Positions 43,229 to 52,415 of a DNA stretch of 64,000 nt are shown here, in pieces. Numbering within the stretch: the stretch's first letter is position 1; the number at the start of each line of letters is the position of its first letter. The notes beneath the pieces are model-generated. The model ran no database searches. It was given only the letters and a program-made list of their open reading frames with translations, and had not been told where the DNA came from. The translations under genes were made by a program, and so were the position numbers. This stretch comes from an uncultured Prevotellaceae bacterium (GTDB lineage: Bacteria; Bacteroidota; Bacteroidia; Bacteroidales; Bacteroidaceae): positions 1 to 64,000 of the forward strand of contig CACYKE010000028.1 of assembly GCA_902774925.1 (NCBI GenBank), written 5' to 3'.

Positions 43229-46183
43229 ATGCAGGGTCTACGTTATACAATTCTATTGATGGCGTGCGTCTGGGGAATACTCGGTATGAGTGGTCAGACG
43301 CGCAAGGACAGCGTGGAAAAAGTCAAGACGCTGGAGGGTGACACCATTGCCGAGGTAGTGGTGACAAGAAACGTGCCGAAAATGGTCATCAAAAACGACA
43401 CGGTGGTGTATAATGCCGACGCCTACCAGGTGCCCGAGGGGTCGGTGATTGAGGCACTGGTGGAAGCCTTGCCGGGCGCAAAGATTGACGACGACGGCAA
43501 GATCAGTATCAACGGCAAGGACGTGAAACGCTTCAAGATGGACGGGCGCGACTTTATGACAGGCAATAACGACGCGGTGATGAAGAACCTGCCGTCGTAC
43601 GTGGTGGATCAGGTGAAGGCCTATGACGAGAAGAGCGACCTGAGCCGGATGACGGGTATCGACGACGGTAACGACGACTTTGTGCTGGAGTTTGTGACGA
43701 AGCGCAGTGCCCGTCGCGGCCTGCAGGCCAATCCCGACGTGGGCTATGGTACGCACAACCGCTACGGCATCCGCCTGACGGCCATGAAACCTTTCGGCGA
43801 CGTGCGCTACACGTTTATGGGTAATGCGAACAACGTGAACGACCGCAACTTCACTGGTCGTGGCGGTCGCGGACGCGGCAACGGCCAGGGTCAGCGTGAG
43901 ACGAAGACTGCCGCACTGGACGTGAGCTATGAGAAGCAGAACAAGTTGAAGTTGAGCGGTCGCGTAACGTGGAACCACAACGACGCCGACAACTGGAACA
44001 AGACGGGTTCCGAGAGTTTTGTCATCACGCGTGGCGGTGCTTTCTCGAACAGTGTCAACCAGAGTTACTCACGTGCCAACAACTGGACGGGCAACATGAA
44101 CCTGCAATGGACCATCGACTCGCTGACCACCCTGTCGTGGCGCCCGGACGTCAGTTTCAATACCAACGACAGTCGCAGCCACAACACGTCGGCATCGTTC
44201 AATGCCGATCCATACAAATATGTCAGTGACCCGCTGAGCATCGAGGGTCTGCGGACGCTGGACGAAGACTCGCTGGTGGTGAACAGTCGGCAGAACAAGT
44301 CGCTGGGTTATGGCGACGGCAACAACATCAACTCACAATTGCAACTGTTCCGCCGCATCGGACGCAAGGGGCGCAACGTGGCGCTGAGCTTCGGATTCAG
44401 CTATCGCGACGGTGACAACCAGAATGCCAGCCTTTCGGCGGTACACCTCTATCAGCAGAAGAATATTCAGGGTCTGGACTCCCTCTATCAAACCAACCGC
44501 TATAGCGTGTCGCCCAACAAAAACCTGAACTATTCGCTGGGCATCACCTATACCGAACCCCTGTTGACGTGGCGCTCGGAACGGCAAGCAAATGCTGCCG
44601 AAGGTTTGCGTTCTCCCGACGCTGCAGAAGGTTCTCGCCCGGGAGCATCCCCGCAGAGAGGAGGCGGTCGCGGTCCTTTCGGAAGGGGTAACGGACCACG
44701 CGGATTCGGACAGCAGGGACTTTTCCTACAGCTGAACTACCGCTACCAATACAGTCATCAGAAGAGCGACCCACTGACCTACGACTTCCCCGACTATACG
44801 GAGGAAGCCTTTGCCCAGGTGTTGAACGAATACCGCGACTGGGCGACGCTCTTCGGCTTTCTGGACAATCCCTATGAGAGCTATCTCAGTCGCGAGCTGA
44901 GCCGCTATTCCGAGCGTACGGAGTATAGCCATACTGCCGAGGTGCAGCTGCGCTACGTACGTGACAAGATGAACATGAACGTAGGCGTGGCGCTGTTGCC
45001 TGAACGTTCACACTTCGTCCAGAACTACCTGAACACCCTTGTGGATACCGTCCGCACCGTGACAAACATCTCGCCAACGCTCAATATGCGCTACCGATTC
45101 AACCAGCAGACGAATCTGCAGGTTACCATGCGCGGTCAGACGCAACAGCCCAGTATTACGCAACTGCTTGAAATATATGACGATACGGACCCGCTGAATA
45201 TCAACGTCGGTAATTCCGGACTGAAACCTTCGTTCAACACCAACCTGCATGTAAACTTCCTGATGATGCGCCGTCCGAAGACCGTTATCGACGCTGACGG
45301 TTTCGAGGTTCCCAAGAATCAGCGCAACTGGAGTTTCAACAGCAATGCCGGATGGCAGATAACCACCAACGCGATAGGCAATGTCGTGACCTACAATGAG
45401 ACGACAGGCGGACGCATCTCGCGACCGGAGAACATCAACGGCAACTGGAACGCCAACATCGGCATAGGCTTCACCTTCAGTCTCGACACGCTGAACCTAT
45501 GGGATGTCACCGGTTCGCTGAATGCAAGGTATGATCACCGCGTGGGCTACGTGAACATCAACCGCACGGCCATCGCCGAACGAAACGTGACACATACCTA
45601 CAACATCAATCCTGCCCTCTCGCTGAACTACCGCAACAAATGGTTCAGTTTCTCGCTGAACGGACGCACCACCTACGCACGCACCGACAACCAGCTGCAG
45701 GCGTCGAACAACCTGACGACGTGGAACTTCCAGTATGGTGGCAGTACGAAGGTGACTTTCCCCTGGGGCTCGAACCTGTCGACCGATATGCACATGTTCA
45801 GCAAACGCGGCTATAGCGATGAGAGTCTGAACACCAACGAACTGCTGTGGAACGCACAGCTGTCGCACAGCTTTTTGCGTGGAAAGGTGCTTACCGTCAT
45901 GTTGCAATGGTACGACATCCTGAACCAGCAGACAAACTTCACACGTATCGTCAATGCCAACGGTATTCGCGACAACGAGGTGAACGCCATCAATTCGTAC
46001 GCCATGCTGCACGTCAGTTACCGACTGAACCTGTTTGGTGGCAGAAACGGTGGTCGCGGCGAAGGACGCAGAGGACGTGGAGGCTGGGGCGGCGACCGTC
46101 CTCCCGGTGGTTTTCCGGGCGGCGATTTCCCGGGTGGCGGCTTCCCTGGAGGCGGCTTCGGCGGTGGCGACCGGCCATTTTGA
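43229..46183 (+). CDS. Outer-membrane beta-barrel protein, TonB-receptor-like, Gly-rich tail
   Basis: 984 residues. Signal peptide (1-23, 'LGMSGQ'). TonB-box-like 'AEVVVTRNVPKM', then a plug-like domain ('GSVIEALVEALPGAKIDDDG', 'KRFKMDGRDFMTGNNDAVMK') and a large barrel of the 'outer membrane beta-barrel' family (PF14905-like); the usual carboxypeptidase-like N-terminal domain is absent. The last about 45 residues are almost only Gly, Arg, Pro, Asp and Phe ('GGRNGGRGEGRRGRGGWGG'), and a Gly/Arg patch also occurs near residues 210-225. Substrate unknown; no SusD partner nearby. Confidence 0.87.
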   Translation: MQGLRYTILLMACVWGILGMSGQTRKDSVEKVKTLEGDTIAEVVVTRNVPKMVIKNDTVVYNADAYQVPEGSVIEALVEALPGAKIDDDGKISINGKDVKRFKMDGRDFMTGNNDAVMKNLPSYVVDQVKAYDEKSDLSRMTGIDDGNDDFVLEFVTKRSARRGLQANPDVGYGTHNRYGIRLTAMKPFGDVRYTFMGNANNVNDRNFTGRGGRGRGNGQGQRETKTAALDVSYEKQNKLKLSGRVTWNHNDADNWNKTGSESFVITRGGAFSNSVNQSYSRANNWTGNMNLQWTIDSLTTLSWRPDVSFNTNDSRSHNTSASFNADPYKYVSDPLSIEGLRTLDEDSLVVNSRQNKSLGYGDGNNINSQLQLFRRIGRKGRNVALSFGFSYRDGDNQNASLSAVHLYQQKNIQGLDSLYQTNRYSVSPNKNLNYSLGITYTEPLLTWRSERQANAAEGLRSPDAAEGSRPGASPQRGGGRGPFGRGNGPRGFGQQGLFLQLNYRYQYSHQKSDPLTYDFPDYTEEAFAQVLNEYRDWATLFGFLDNPYESYLSRELSRYSERTEYSHTAEVQLRYVRDKMNMNVGVALLPERSHFVQNYLNTLVDTVRTVTNISPTLNMRYRFNQQTNLQVTMRGQTQQPSITQLLEIYDDTDPLNINVGNSGLKPSFNTNLHVNFLMMRRPKTVIDADGFEVPKNQRNWSFNSNAGWQITTNAIGNVVTYNETTGGRISRPENINGNWNANIGIGFTFSLDTLNLWDVTGSLNARYDHRVGYVNINRTAIAERNVTHTYNINPALSLNYRNKWFSFSLNGRTTYARTDNQLQASNNLTTWNFQYGGSTKVTFPWGSNLSTDMHMFSKRGYSDESLNTNELLWNAQLSHSFLRGKVLTVMLQWYDILNQQTNFTRIVNANGIRDNEVNAINSYAMLHVSYRLNLFGGRNGGRGEGRRGRGGWGGDRPPGGFPGGDFPGGGFPGGGFGGGDRPF

Positions 46184-46227
46184 AACCGTTTTGAAACAAT
46201 AAAAAAGCTAAAAAGGATGGGGTGATA

Positions 46228-46259
46228 TTTGGTCAGTCCATCTTTTTTTTGTACTTTTG
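46228..46259 (+). promoter_or_regulatory. Canonical promoter of the parA operon
   Basis: TTTG at 46228-46231, 20-nt spacer GTCAGTCCATCTTTTTTTTG, TACTTTTG at 46252-46259, about 32 nt before the parA ATG. Confidence 0.75.
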
Positions 46260-46290
46260 CAGCCTATTATATATAAAAGAGACGAAAAAA

Positions 46291-47055
46291 ATGGGAAAGA
46301 TTATCGCATTAGCAAACCAAAAAGGTGGCGTCGGAAAGACTACGACGACCATCAATCTGGCTGCTTCACTGGCAACTCTGGAAAAGAACGTCCTCGTGGT
46401 GGACGCCGACCCGCAGGCTAACGCCTCGAGCGGTCTTGGTGTCAACATCCAGGAGGTGGAGTGTTCACTCTACGAGTGCATCGTCAACAAATCTGACGTG
46501 CGTGACGCTATCTATACAACCGATATTGAACGACTGGACATCATCCCGAGCCACATTGACCTGGTAGGTGCCGAGATAGAGATGTTGAACATGGAGAACC
46601 GTGAGAACATCATCAAGGAAACACTGGAGCCGATACGCAAGGAGTACGACTACATCCTGATAGACTGTTCGCCCTCGCTGGGCCTCATCACGGTGAATGC
46701 GCTGACAGCCGCCGACAGCATCATCATCCCCGTGCAGTGTGAATATTTTGCACTGGAGGGTATCACGAAGTTGCTGAGCACCATCAAGATTGTGAAGAAA
46801 CGTCTGAACCCGCAGTTGGAGATTGAGGGTTTCCTGCTGACGATGTACGACCAGCGTCTGCGTCTGGCAAACCAGATATACGACGAGGTGAAGCGCCACT
46901 TCCAGGAGTTGGTGTTCAAGACCGTCATCCAGCGTAACGTGAAGTTGTCAGAGAGTCCTTCGCACGGACTGCCCGTCATCCTGTATGACGCCGATTCGAC
47001 GGGAGCCAAGAACCATCTGGCTTTGGCGAAAGAAATAATCAACAAGAACAGCTAA
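46291..47055 (+). CDS. parA: Chromosome partitioning ATPase ParA/Soj
   Basis: 254 residues from ATG 46291 ('MGKIIALANQKGGVGKTTTT', deviant Walker A); the open frame upstream runs through the promoter and is excluded. 'DADPQANASSGLG' and 'YDYILIDCSPSLGL' complete the ATPase signature. It works with ParB at parS to segregate the chromosome origin. Its stop codon is within an AGCCAAT-type heptad repeat that fills the gap to parB. Confidence 0.96.
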   Translation: MGKIIALANQKGGVGKTTTTINLAASLATLEKNVLVVDADPQANASSGLGVNIQEVECSLYECIVNKSDVRDAIYTTDIERLDIIPSHIDLVGAEIEMLNMENRENIIKETLEPIRKEYDYILIDCSPSLGLITVNALTAADSIIIPVQCEYFALEGITKLLSTIKIVKKRLNPQLEIEGFLLTMYDQRLRLANQIYDEVKRHFQELVFKTVIQRNVKLSESPSHGLPVILYDADSTGAKNHLALAKEIINKNS

Positions 47056-47084
47056 TAGCCAACCGCTAGAAGCTAAAAGCAAAG
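47050..47084. repeat. 7-bp-period repeat between parA and parB
   Basis: Heptads 'AGCTAAT', 'AGCCAAC', 'CGCTAGA', 'AGCTAAA', 'AGCAAAG'. It contains the parA stop codon (47053-47055) and ends 3 bp before the parB ATG. Confidence 0.75.
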
Positions 47085-47087
47085 AAT

Positions 47088-48014
47088 ATGGCAGTAAAGA
47101 AGAAATTCGACAGGAGCGTACTGGGCCGCGGGCTGGATGACATCAGCACCGGTCGTGGACTGGACGCACTGATAGACACCCACAGCGAGGTGCACACCGA
47201 AGGTTCATCGAACCTAAACGAAGTGGAAATCGCACTGATAGACCCCAATCCCAACCAGCCTCGTAGGGAATTTGACCAAGAGGCACTGCAGGAGTTGGCG
47301 ACGAGCATTCGCGAACTGGGCATCATCCAGCCCATCACACTGAGAAAGATGGATGGCGGACGTTACCAGATTATTGCCGGTGAGCGCCGTTGGAGAGCTT
47401 CACAACTGGCTGGATTAACAAAGATTCCCGCCTATATCGTGACGGTTGAAGACCAGAACGCAATGGAAATGGCGCTGGTGGAAAATATCCAGCGTGAGGA
47501 CCTGAACGCCATCGAGATAGCGTTGGCCTACCAGCATCTGGCTGAGGCGACAGGTATGACGCAGGCAAAAATTTCGGAGCGCGTGGGTAAGAGCCGCGCC
47601 GCCGTGACGAACTACATGCGACTGCTGAAGTTGCCCGCACAGGTACAGATGGCGCTGAAGAACCACGAGATTGAGATGGGTCACGCCCGTGCGTTATTGG
47701 CCATCGACAGTCCGTCGCAGCAGATCAAGCTTTTCCGCGAAGTCCAGCAGCAACAGTATTCCGTTCGCAAGGTCGAAGACCTGATCAACGCGCTGAAGAG
47801 CGGTGATGACGTAAAGACCGCCAAGGGCAAGATAGCCGCGAAGTCGCAGTTGCCCGAGGAATTTAACATCCTGAGAGACCGCCTGGCACAGTTCTTCCAG
47901 ACGAAGGTGCAGATGACCTGTTCGCCTAAGGGCAAGGGAAAAATCACCGTGCACTTCGACAACGAGGAGCAGCTGGAGCAAATCATGAATGCACTGGACA
48001 GTGTGAACAATTGA
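47088..48014 (+). CDS. parB: Chromosome partitioning protein ParB
   Basis: 308 residues. ParB/Noc nuclease-like CTPase domain (about 45-135, 'NPNQPRREFDQEALQELATS', 'IIAGERRWRASQLAG', 'ALVENIQREDLNAIEIALAY'), then an HTH ('MTQAKISERVGKSRAAVTNY') for parS binding and a C-terminal dimer domain. It loads at parS near the origin and stimulates ParA. I did not find an obvious parS palindrome in this interval. Confidence 0.96.
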   Translation: MAVKKKFDRSVLGRGLDDISTGRGLDALIDTHSEVHTEGSSNLNEVEIALIDPNPNQPRREFDQEALQELATSIRELGIIQPITLRKMDGGRYQIIAGERRWRASQLAGLTKIPAYIVTVEDQNAMEMALVENIQREDLNAIEIALAYQHLAEATGMTQAKISERVGKSRAAVTNYMRLLKLPAQVQMALKNHEIEMGHARALLAIDSPSQQIKLFREVQQQQYSVRKVEDLINALKSGDDVKTAKGKIAAKSQLPEEFNILRDRLAQFFQTKVQMTCSPKGKGKITVHFDNEEQLEQIMNALDSVNN

Positions 48015-48056
48015 TAATTGAACGTTGAACTTTGAACGTTGAACATTGAGAGTTAA
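48007..48056. repeat. 7-bp-period repeat, ATTGAAC family, supplies a start codon
   Basis: Seven heptads in a row: 'AATTGAT', 'AATTGAA', 'CGTTGAA', 'CTTTGAA', 'CGTTGAA', 'CATTGAG', 'AGTTAAA'. It fills the parB-DUF5683 gap; the only plausible start codon of the latter, TTG at 48046, lies within it. Confidence 0.8.
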
Positions 48057-48750
48057 AAGTTATATACGCAGAGTGTTGTTTGTGGTTGTGCTGTTGACGG
48101 CAGGCCTGAACGCCTATGCGCAGCAAGAGGACGAGATTATAGCCGACTCCGTGGTGGTGCAGGCTGTGCAGACCACAGACAGCATCACGTCGGTCGTCGT
48201 CGAGAAAGCCAAGAAGCTGCGTCCGAAGCGTGACTGGAACACGTGGAAGCCGAATCCCCAGCGGGCACTATGGCTGGCATTGGTCATACCAGGTGCAGGA
48301 CAGATATATAACCGCAAATTCTGGAAACTGCCCATCATCTACGGTGGATTCATGGGGTGCATCTACGCACTGACATGGAACAATATGATGTATAAGGACT
48401 ATTCGCAGGCTTATCTGGATCTCATGGACGACGACCCGGGAACGTGCTCGTACAACAAGTTCCTGCATCTGGGCAAACAAATTCAGACAGAGGCCGACGA
48501 GGAACGGTACAAAAAGATTTTCAAGAGTCGTAAGGACAAGTATCGCCGTTGGCGCGACATGAGTTTCTTCGTCATGCTGGGTGTCTATGCGTTCTCTGTC
48601 ATCGATGCCTACGTGGACGCTGAGCTCTCGCAGTTTGACATTTCTAAAGACCTGAGTCTGACGGTGGAGCCCGCAGTCATGCCGAATCACAATGGCGGTG
48701 ATTGGTTGGACAGCCAGTCGCTAGGCGTAAGTTGTAAGTTGAATTTTTAA
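48046..48750 (+). CDS. DUF5683 domain membrane protein
   Basis: 234 residues if started at TTG 48046 ('RVKSYIRRVLFVVVLL', then a signal-peptide-like 'GLNAYAQ'); no ATG occurs in frame before the signal segment. The DUF5683 core is clear: 'RALWLALVIPGAGQIYNRKF' and 'WKLPIIYGGFMG', plus a second membrane segment near 'FFVMLGVYAFSVIDAYVDA'. It sits in the parA-parB-DUF5683-mltD-rel run that I recall as common in Bacteroidetes. Function unknown; a role linked to envelope or division is inferred from context only. Confidence 0.82.
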   Translation: MRVKSYIRRVLFVVVLLTAGLNAYAQQEDEIIADSVVVQAVQTTDSITSVVVEKAKKLRPKRDWNTWKPNPQRALWLALVIPGAGQIYNRKFWKLPIIYGGFMGCIYALTWNNMMYKDYSQAYLDLMDDDPGTCSYNKFLHLGKQIQTEADEERYKKIFKSRKDKYRRWRDMSFFVMLGVYAFSVIDAYVDAELSQFDISKDLSLTVEPAVMPNHNGGDWLDSQSLGVSCKLNF

Positions 48751-48759
48751 AGAAGATAT

Positions 48760-50130
48760 ATGAAAAAGAAGGTATTATTGATGATATATGCCCTGATGAT
48801 GGCCAGTATGGCGTCGATGGGTCAGGTAGTGACGGAGGTTGACGCAGAGGATGATGACGACATCGATGAAGCGGACGAGCTGGTAGTGACCGACCAGAGC
48901 GGCAACGAGGAAATCATTGAGTTCCCCGAGGCAATGACCTACGACCTGGACTCGCTGCTGAGCCTCTATATGTCGCAGACCTATCTGGGCGAGGCGGACG
49001 ACTGCAACATGCAGGACGTAAATCCAACATACACCCGCGAGGAGTATATCGAACGTCTGAGCCGTATGCCGACCATCATGGAGATGGCCTACAACGACGT
49101 CGTGCAGAAATTTATCGACCGTTACAGCGGCCGTCTGCGCCACAGCATCAGTTATATGTTGGGCGCATCGAACTTCTACATGCCTATCTTCGAGGAAGCA
49201 TTGGAGATGTATCAGTTGCCGTTGGAACTGAAATACCTGCCCATCATTGAATCAGCATTGAACCCCAAGGCCGTAAGTCGCGTGGGAGCAACGGGACTGT
49301 GGCAGTTTATGATCGGCACGGGTAAACAGTACGGCCTGCAGGTGAACTCACTGGTAGACGAACGTCGCGACCCTGTGAAGTCGTCGTACGCCGCTGCACG
49401 CTACCTGAAAGACCTCTATAAGATTTTCGGCGACTGGAATCTCGTCATCGCCGCTTATAACTGCGGACCCGAGAACATCAACAAAGCCATTCGCCGCGCC
49501 AATGCCACCACAACGAAGAACGAGGACGGCGAGGCTGCACCGATAAACAAGGACTACTGGCACATCTATCCCTATCTGCCACGCGAGACACGAGGCTACG
49601 TGCCGGCATTCATCGCTGCCAACTACATCATGACCTACTATTCGCTGCACAATATCTGTCCTATGACAACCCGTCTGCCGGCCAAGAGCGACACCGTGAT
49701 GGTGAAGCGTAACGTACACTTGGAACAGGTGGCCGAAGTATTGGGACTGAACATTGACCTGTTGCGCTCGCTGAATCCACAATACCGTCGCGACGTAGTG
49801 CCCGGAACTACGGAGCCCAGCGCCCTGCGTCTGCCGCTGACAGACACGGGACGATTCATCGATTTGGAGGATTCCGTATACAGCTACAAGGCCGACGAGC
49901 TGCTGACCAAGCGCATGGAGGTGGAAGTAAAGGACGACGTACCGACTTATTATCATAAGAGCAAACGCTACGCCCGTGGCAAGAAGGGACGTGCTGCCAA
50001 ACGCGGCAAGGGACGTGCCAGCAAGCGTAGCAAAGCAACAGCCAAGCGCGGCAAGGCTGCCAAGACCAGTAAGCGTCGTGCTGCAGCACCGAAGAAGCGC
50101 AAGGCATCAAGCAGAAAGAGAAGGAGATAA
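48760..50130 (+). CDS. mltD: MltD-like membrane-bound lytic murein transglycosylase
   Basis: 456 residues. Signal peptide (1-21). SLT domain with the catalytic Glu in 'LPIIESALNPKAVSRVGATG' and 'LWQFMIGTGKQYGL', 'AAYNCGPENINKAI' and 'TRGYVPAFIAANYIM'. A LysM-like segment near 315-355. The tail (about 400-456) is nearly all Lys, Arg, Ala, Gly and Ser ('GRASKRSKATAKRGKAAK'), giving extreme positive charge, an analogue of the Lys/Ser tail on the M23 lipoprotein. It cleaves glycan strands with formation of 1,6-anhydroMurNAc ends. Confidence 0.92.
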   Translation: MKKKVLLMIYALMMASMASMGQVVTEVDAEDDDDIDEADELVVTDQSGNEEIIEFPEAMTYDLDSLLSLYMSQTYLGEADDCNMQDVNPTYTREEYIERLSRMPTIMEMAYNDVVQKFIDRYSGRLRHSISYMLGASNFYMPIFEEALEMYQLPLELKYLPIIESALNPKAVSRVGATGLWQFMIGTGKQYGLQVNSLVDERRDPVKSSYAAARYLKDLYKIFGDWNLVIAAYNCGPENINKAIRRANATTTKNEDGEAAPINKDYWHIYPYLPRETRGYVPAFIAANYIMTYYSLHNICPMTTRLPAKSDTVMVKRNVHLEQVAEVLGLNIDLLRSLNPQYRRDVVPGTTEPSALRLPLTDTGRFIDLEDSVYSYKADELLTKRMEVEVKDDVPTYYHKSKRYARGKKGRAAKRGKGRASKRSKATAKRGKAAKTSKRRAAAPKKRKASSRKRRR

Positions 50131-50134
50131 GACT

Positions 50135-52396
50135 ATGGATGAGGACATGATTCGTGAAGGAGCCGACGAGAAGTTGGTCAATGACGCATTCCAGCGACTG
50201 CTGGACACTTATTCTGCATCACGTCACAGGCAAAAGGTGGATATCATCACCAAGGCATTCAACTTTGCCAAGCAAGCCCACAAAGGCGTCAGACGGTTGA
50301 GTGGAGAACCATACATCATGCACCCCATCGCCGTCGCCCAGATAGCCTGCGAGGAAGTGGGACTGGGTTCTACCAGCATCTGTGCCGCATTGTTGCACGA
50401 TGTCGTGGAGGATACCGACTACACCGTTGACGACCTGTCGAACATCTTCGGCCCGAAGATAGCACAGATTGTGGACGGACTGACGAAGATCTCTGGAGGA
50501 ATCTTCGGTGAGCAGGCCTCAGCACAGGCCGAGAACTTCAAGAAGTTGCTGCTGACGATGAGCGAGGATATTCGCGTCATCCTCATCAAGATTTGCGACC
50601 GTCTGCACAACATGCGCACATTGGAGTCGCAGCCTGCCAACAAACAATACAAGATTGCCGGTGAGACGCTGTACATCTATGCGCCGCTGGCCCACCGCCT
50701 TGGACTCAACAAGGTGAAGTCGGAACTGGAGAACCTCTCGTTCCAATACGAGCATCCGGAGGAATATGCCGCTATCAAGGACAAACTGAAGAACACCGAG
50801 ACTCAGCGCCGTGAACTGTTCGACCAGTTTACGGAACCCATCGAGGCCTCGCTGAAGGAGATGGGTATCAAATATGAAATCCGCGAGCGCGTTAAAACCC
50901 CCTACTCCATTTGGTCGAAGATGCAGAACAAGCACGTGTCATTCGAGGAAATCTACGACATCCTCGCCGTGCGAATTATCTTCACACCCGACCAGAGAGA
51001 GGAGGAAATCAACGAATGCTTCAAGATCTACGTCGCCATCTCAAAGATTTACAAGAGTCATCCCGACCGTCTGCGCGACTGGTTGTCACACCCCAAAGCT
51101 AACGGCTATCAGGCTTTGCACGTCACACTGATGTCGAAGCAGGGACGATGGATTGAGGTGCAGATACGTTCAGACCGCATGAACGAGGTGGCAGAGCAGG
51201 GCTTTGCCGCCCACTGGAAATACAAGGATGGCGAGCAGGCCGAATTCTCGGAGGACGAGAACGAGCTGAACGACTGGCTCCGCACCATCAAGGAAATCCT
51301 GGACGACCCGCAGCCTGACGCAATGGACTTCCTCGACGCCATCAAGCTGAACCTCTTTGCCTCAGAAATCTTCGTCTTTACCCCCAAGGGGGAAATCAAG
51401 ACGATGCCCACTGGATGTACAGCGCTCGACTTTGCCTTCTCCATCCACACCTTCTTAGGCTCTCACTGCATCGGTGCCAAGGTGAACCACAAACTGGTGC
51501 CGCTGAGTCATAAGTTGGAAAGCGGTGACCAGATAGAGATTCTGACCTCCAAGTCGCAACACGTACAGCCTGCATGGATCAATTTTGTATCGTCGGCAAA
51601 GGCCAAGGCAAAGATTCAGGCCATCCTGCGTCGTAACAGTCGCGAAATACAAAAGAAAGGTGAGCAGCTGTTGAAGGAATTCCTGGAGAAGAACCAGATA
51701 GAATGCACGCTGAACGTCGTTGACCAGCTGGCGTCGTTCCATGAGGTGTACACCCGCGAGAAGTTCTATCAGGCAGTGGGCGAGAAAACCATCCTGCTGG
51801 GTGAGAAAGACCTCGACGAATTGCTGGGCAAGAATTCCGGCAAGAAAGGCTGGCGCAAACTCGTGCCCTTCCTCGGACGTAGCAAGCAGAAAACTCCGAC
51901 GGAGCAGGAAAAGCAGGAATTGTTCACCGTGCCTGAGAAGTTCAACCGCAAAAAACCCATCTACATTAGCGAGGAAACTATCGGACAATATCAGTTCAAG
52001 CACTGCTGTCACCCCATTCCCGGAGACGACATCCTGGGATATATCGACAACAAGAACCAGATAGAAATCCACAAGCGTGCCTGTCCTGTGGCCGACAAGC
52101 TGAAGAGCGGTTTCGGCAACCGCATCCTTGATGCCAAGTGGAATATGCATAAAAAGCTATTCTTCGACGCCACCGTCCGCATTCAGGGTATCGACCGTAT
52201 GGGTATCCTCGTAGATGTTTCGCGAGTCATCACCTCGCAGATGAACGTCAATATCCACAAACTCACCATCGGCAGCGACGACGGTCTGTTCGACGGCAGC
52301 ATCGAGTTGCGCGTCCACGACCGGGAAGACACGAAGTCTATCATGGATGAGTTGAAGAAGATAGAGGGCATTCAGGAAGTCACGCAAATCATGTAA
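50135..52396 (+). CDS. rel: Bifunctional (p)ppGpp synthetase/hydrolase, RelA/SpoT family
   Basis: 753 residues from ATG 50135, 4 nt after mltD; the upstream open frame lies within the basic mltD tail and is discarded. HD hydrolase domain intact ('ALLHDVVEDTDYTVDDL'), synthetase domain ('YSIWSKMQNKHVSFEEIYDI', 'KANGYQALHVTLMSKQG'), TGS ('FVFTPKGEIKTMPTGCTALD'), a Zn-finger-like 'HCCHPIPGDDILGY' and a C-terminal ACT domain. It sets the stringent-response alarmone level. Confidence 0.96.
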   Translation: MDEDMIREGADEKLVNDAFQRLLDTYSASRHRQKVDIITKAFNFAKQAHKGVRRLSGEPYIMHPIAVAQIACEEVGLGSTSICAALLHDVVEDTDYTVDDLSNIFGPKIAQIVDGLTKISGGIFGEQASAQAENFKKLLLTMSEDIRVILIKICDRLHNMRTLESQPANKQYKIAGETLYIYAPLAHRLGLNKVKSELENLSFQYEHPEEYAAIKDKLKNTETQRRELFDQFTEPIEASLKEMGIKYEIRERVKTPYSIWSKMQNKHVSFEEIYDILAVRIIFTPDQREEEINECFKIYVAISKIYKSHPDRLRDWLSHPKANGYQALHVTLMSKQGRWIEVQIRSDRMNEVAEQGFAAHWKYKDGEQAEFSEDENELNDWLRTIKEILDDPQPDAMDFLDAIKLNLFASEIFVFTPKGEIKTMPTGCTALDFAFSIHTFLGSHCIGAKVNHKLVPLSHKLESGDQIEILTSKSQHVQPAWINFVSSAKAKAKIQAILRRNSREIQKKGEQLLKEFLEKNQIECTLNVVDQLASFHEVYTREKFYQAVGEKTILLGEKDLDELLGKNSGKKGWRKLVPFLGRSKQKTPTEQEKQELFTVPEKFNRKKPIYISEETIGQYQFKHCCHPIPGDDILGYIDNKNQIEIHKRACPVADKLKSGFGNRILDAKWNMHKKLFFDATVRIQGIDRMGILVDVSRVITSQMNVNIHKLTIGSDDGLFDGSIELRVHDREDTKSIMDELKKIEGIQEVTQIM

Positions 52397-52415
52397 CAAC
52401 AAAACTACTACGACA

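Noticed and set aside
49976-50134. Extended start of the rel gene
   Set aside because: These codons overlap the basic tail of mltD in another frame and do not resemble RelA/SpoT N-termini; ATG 50135 gives the usual start.
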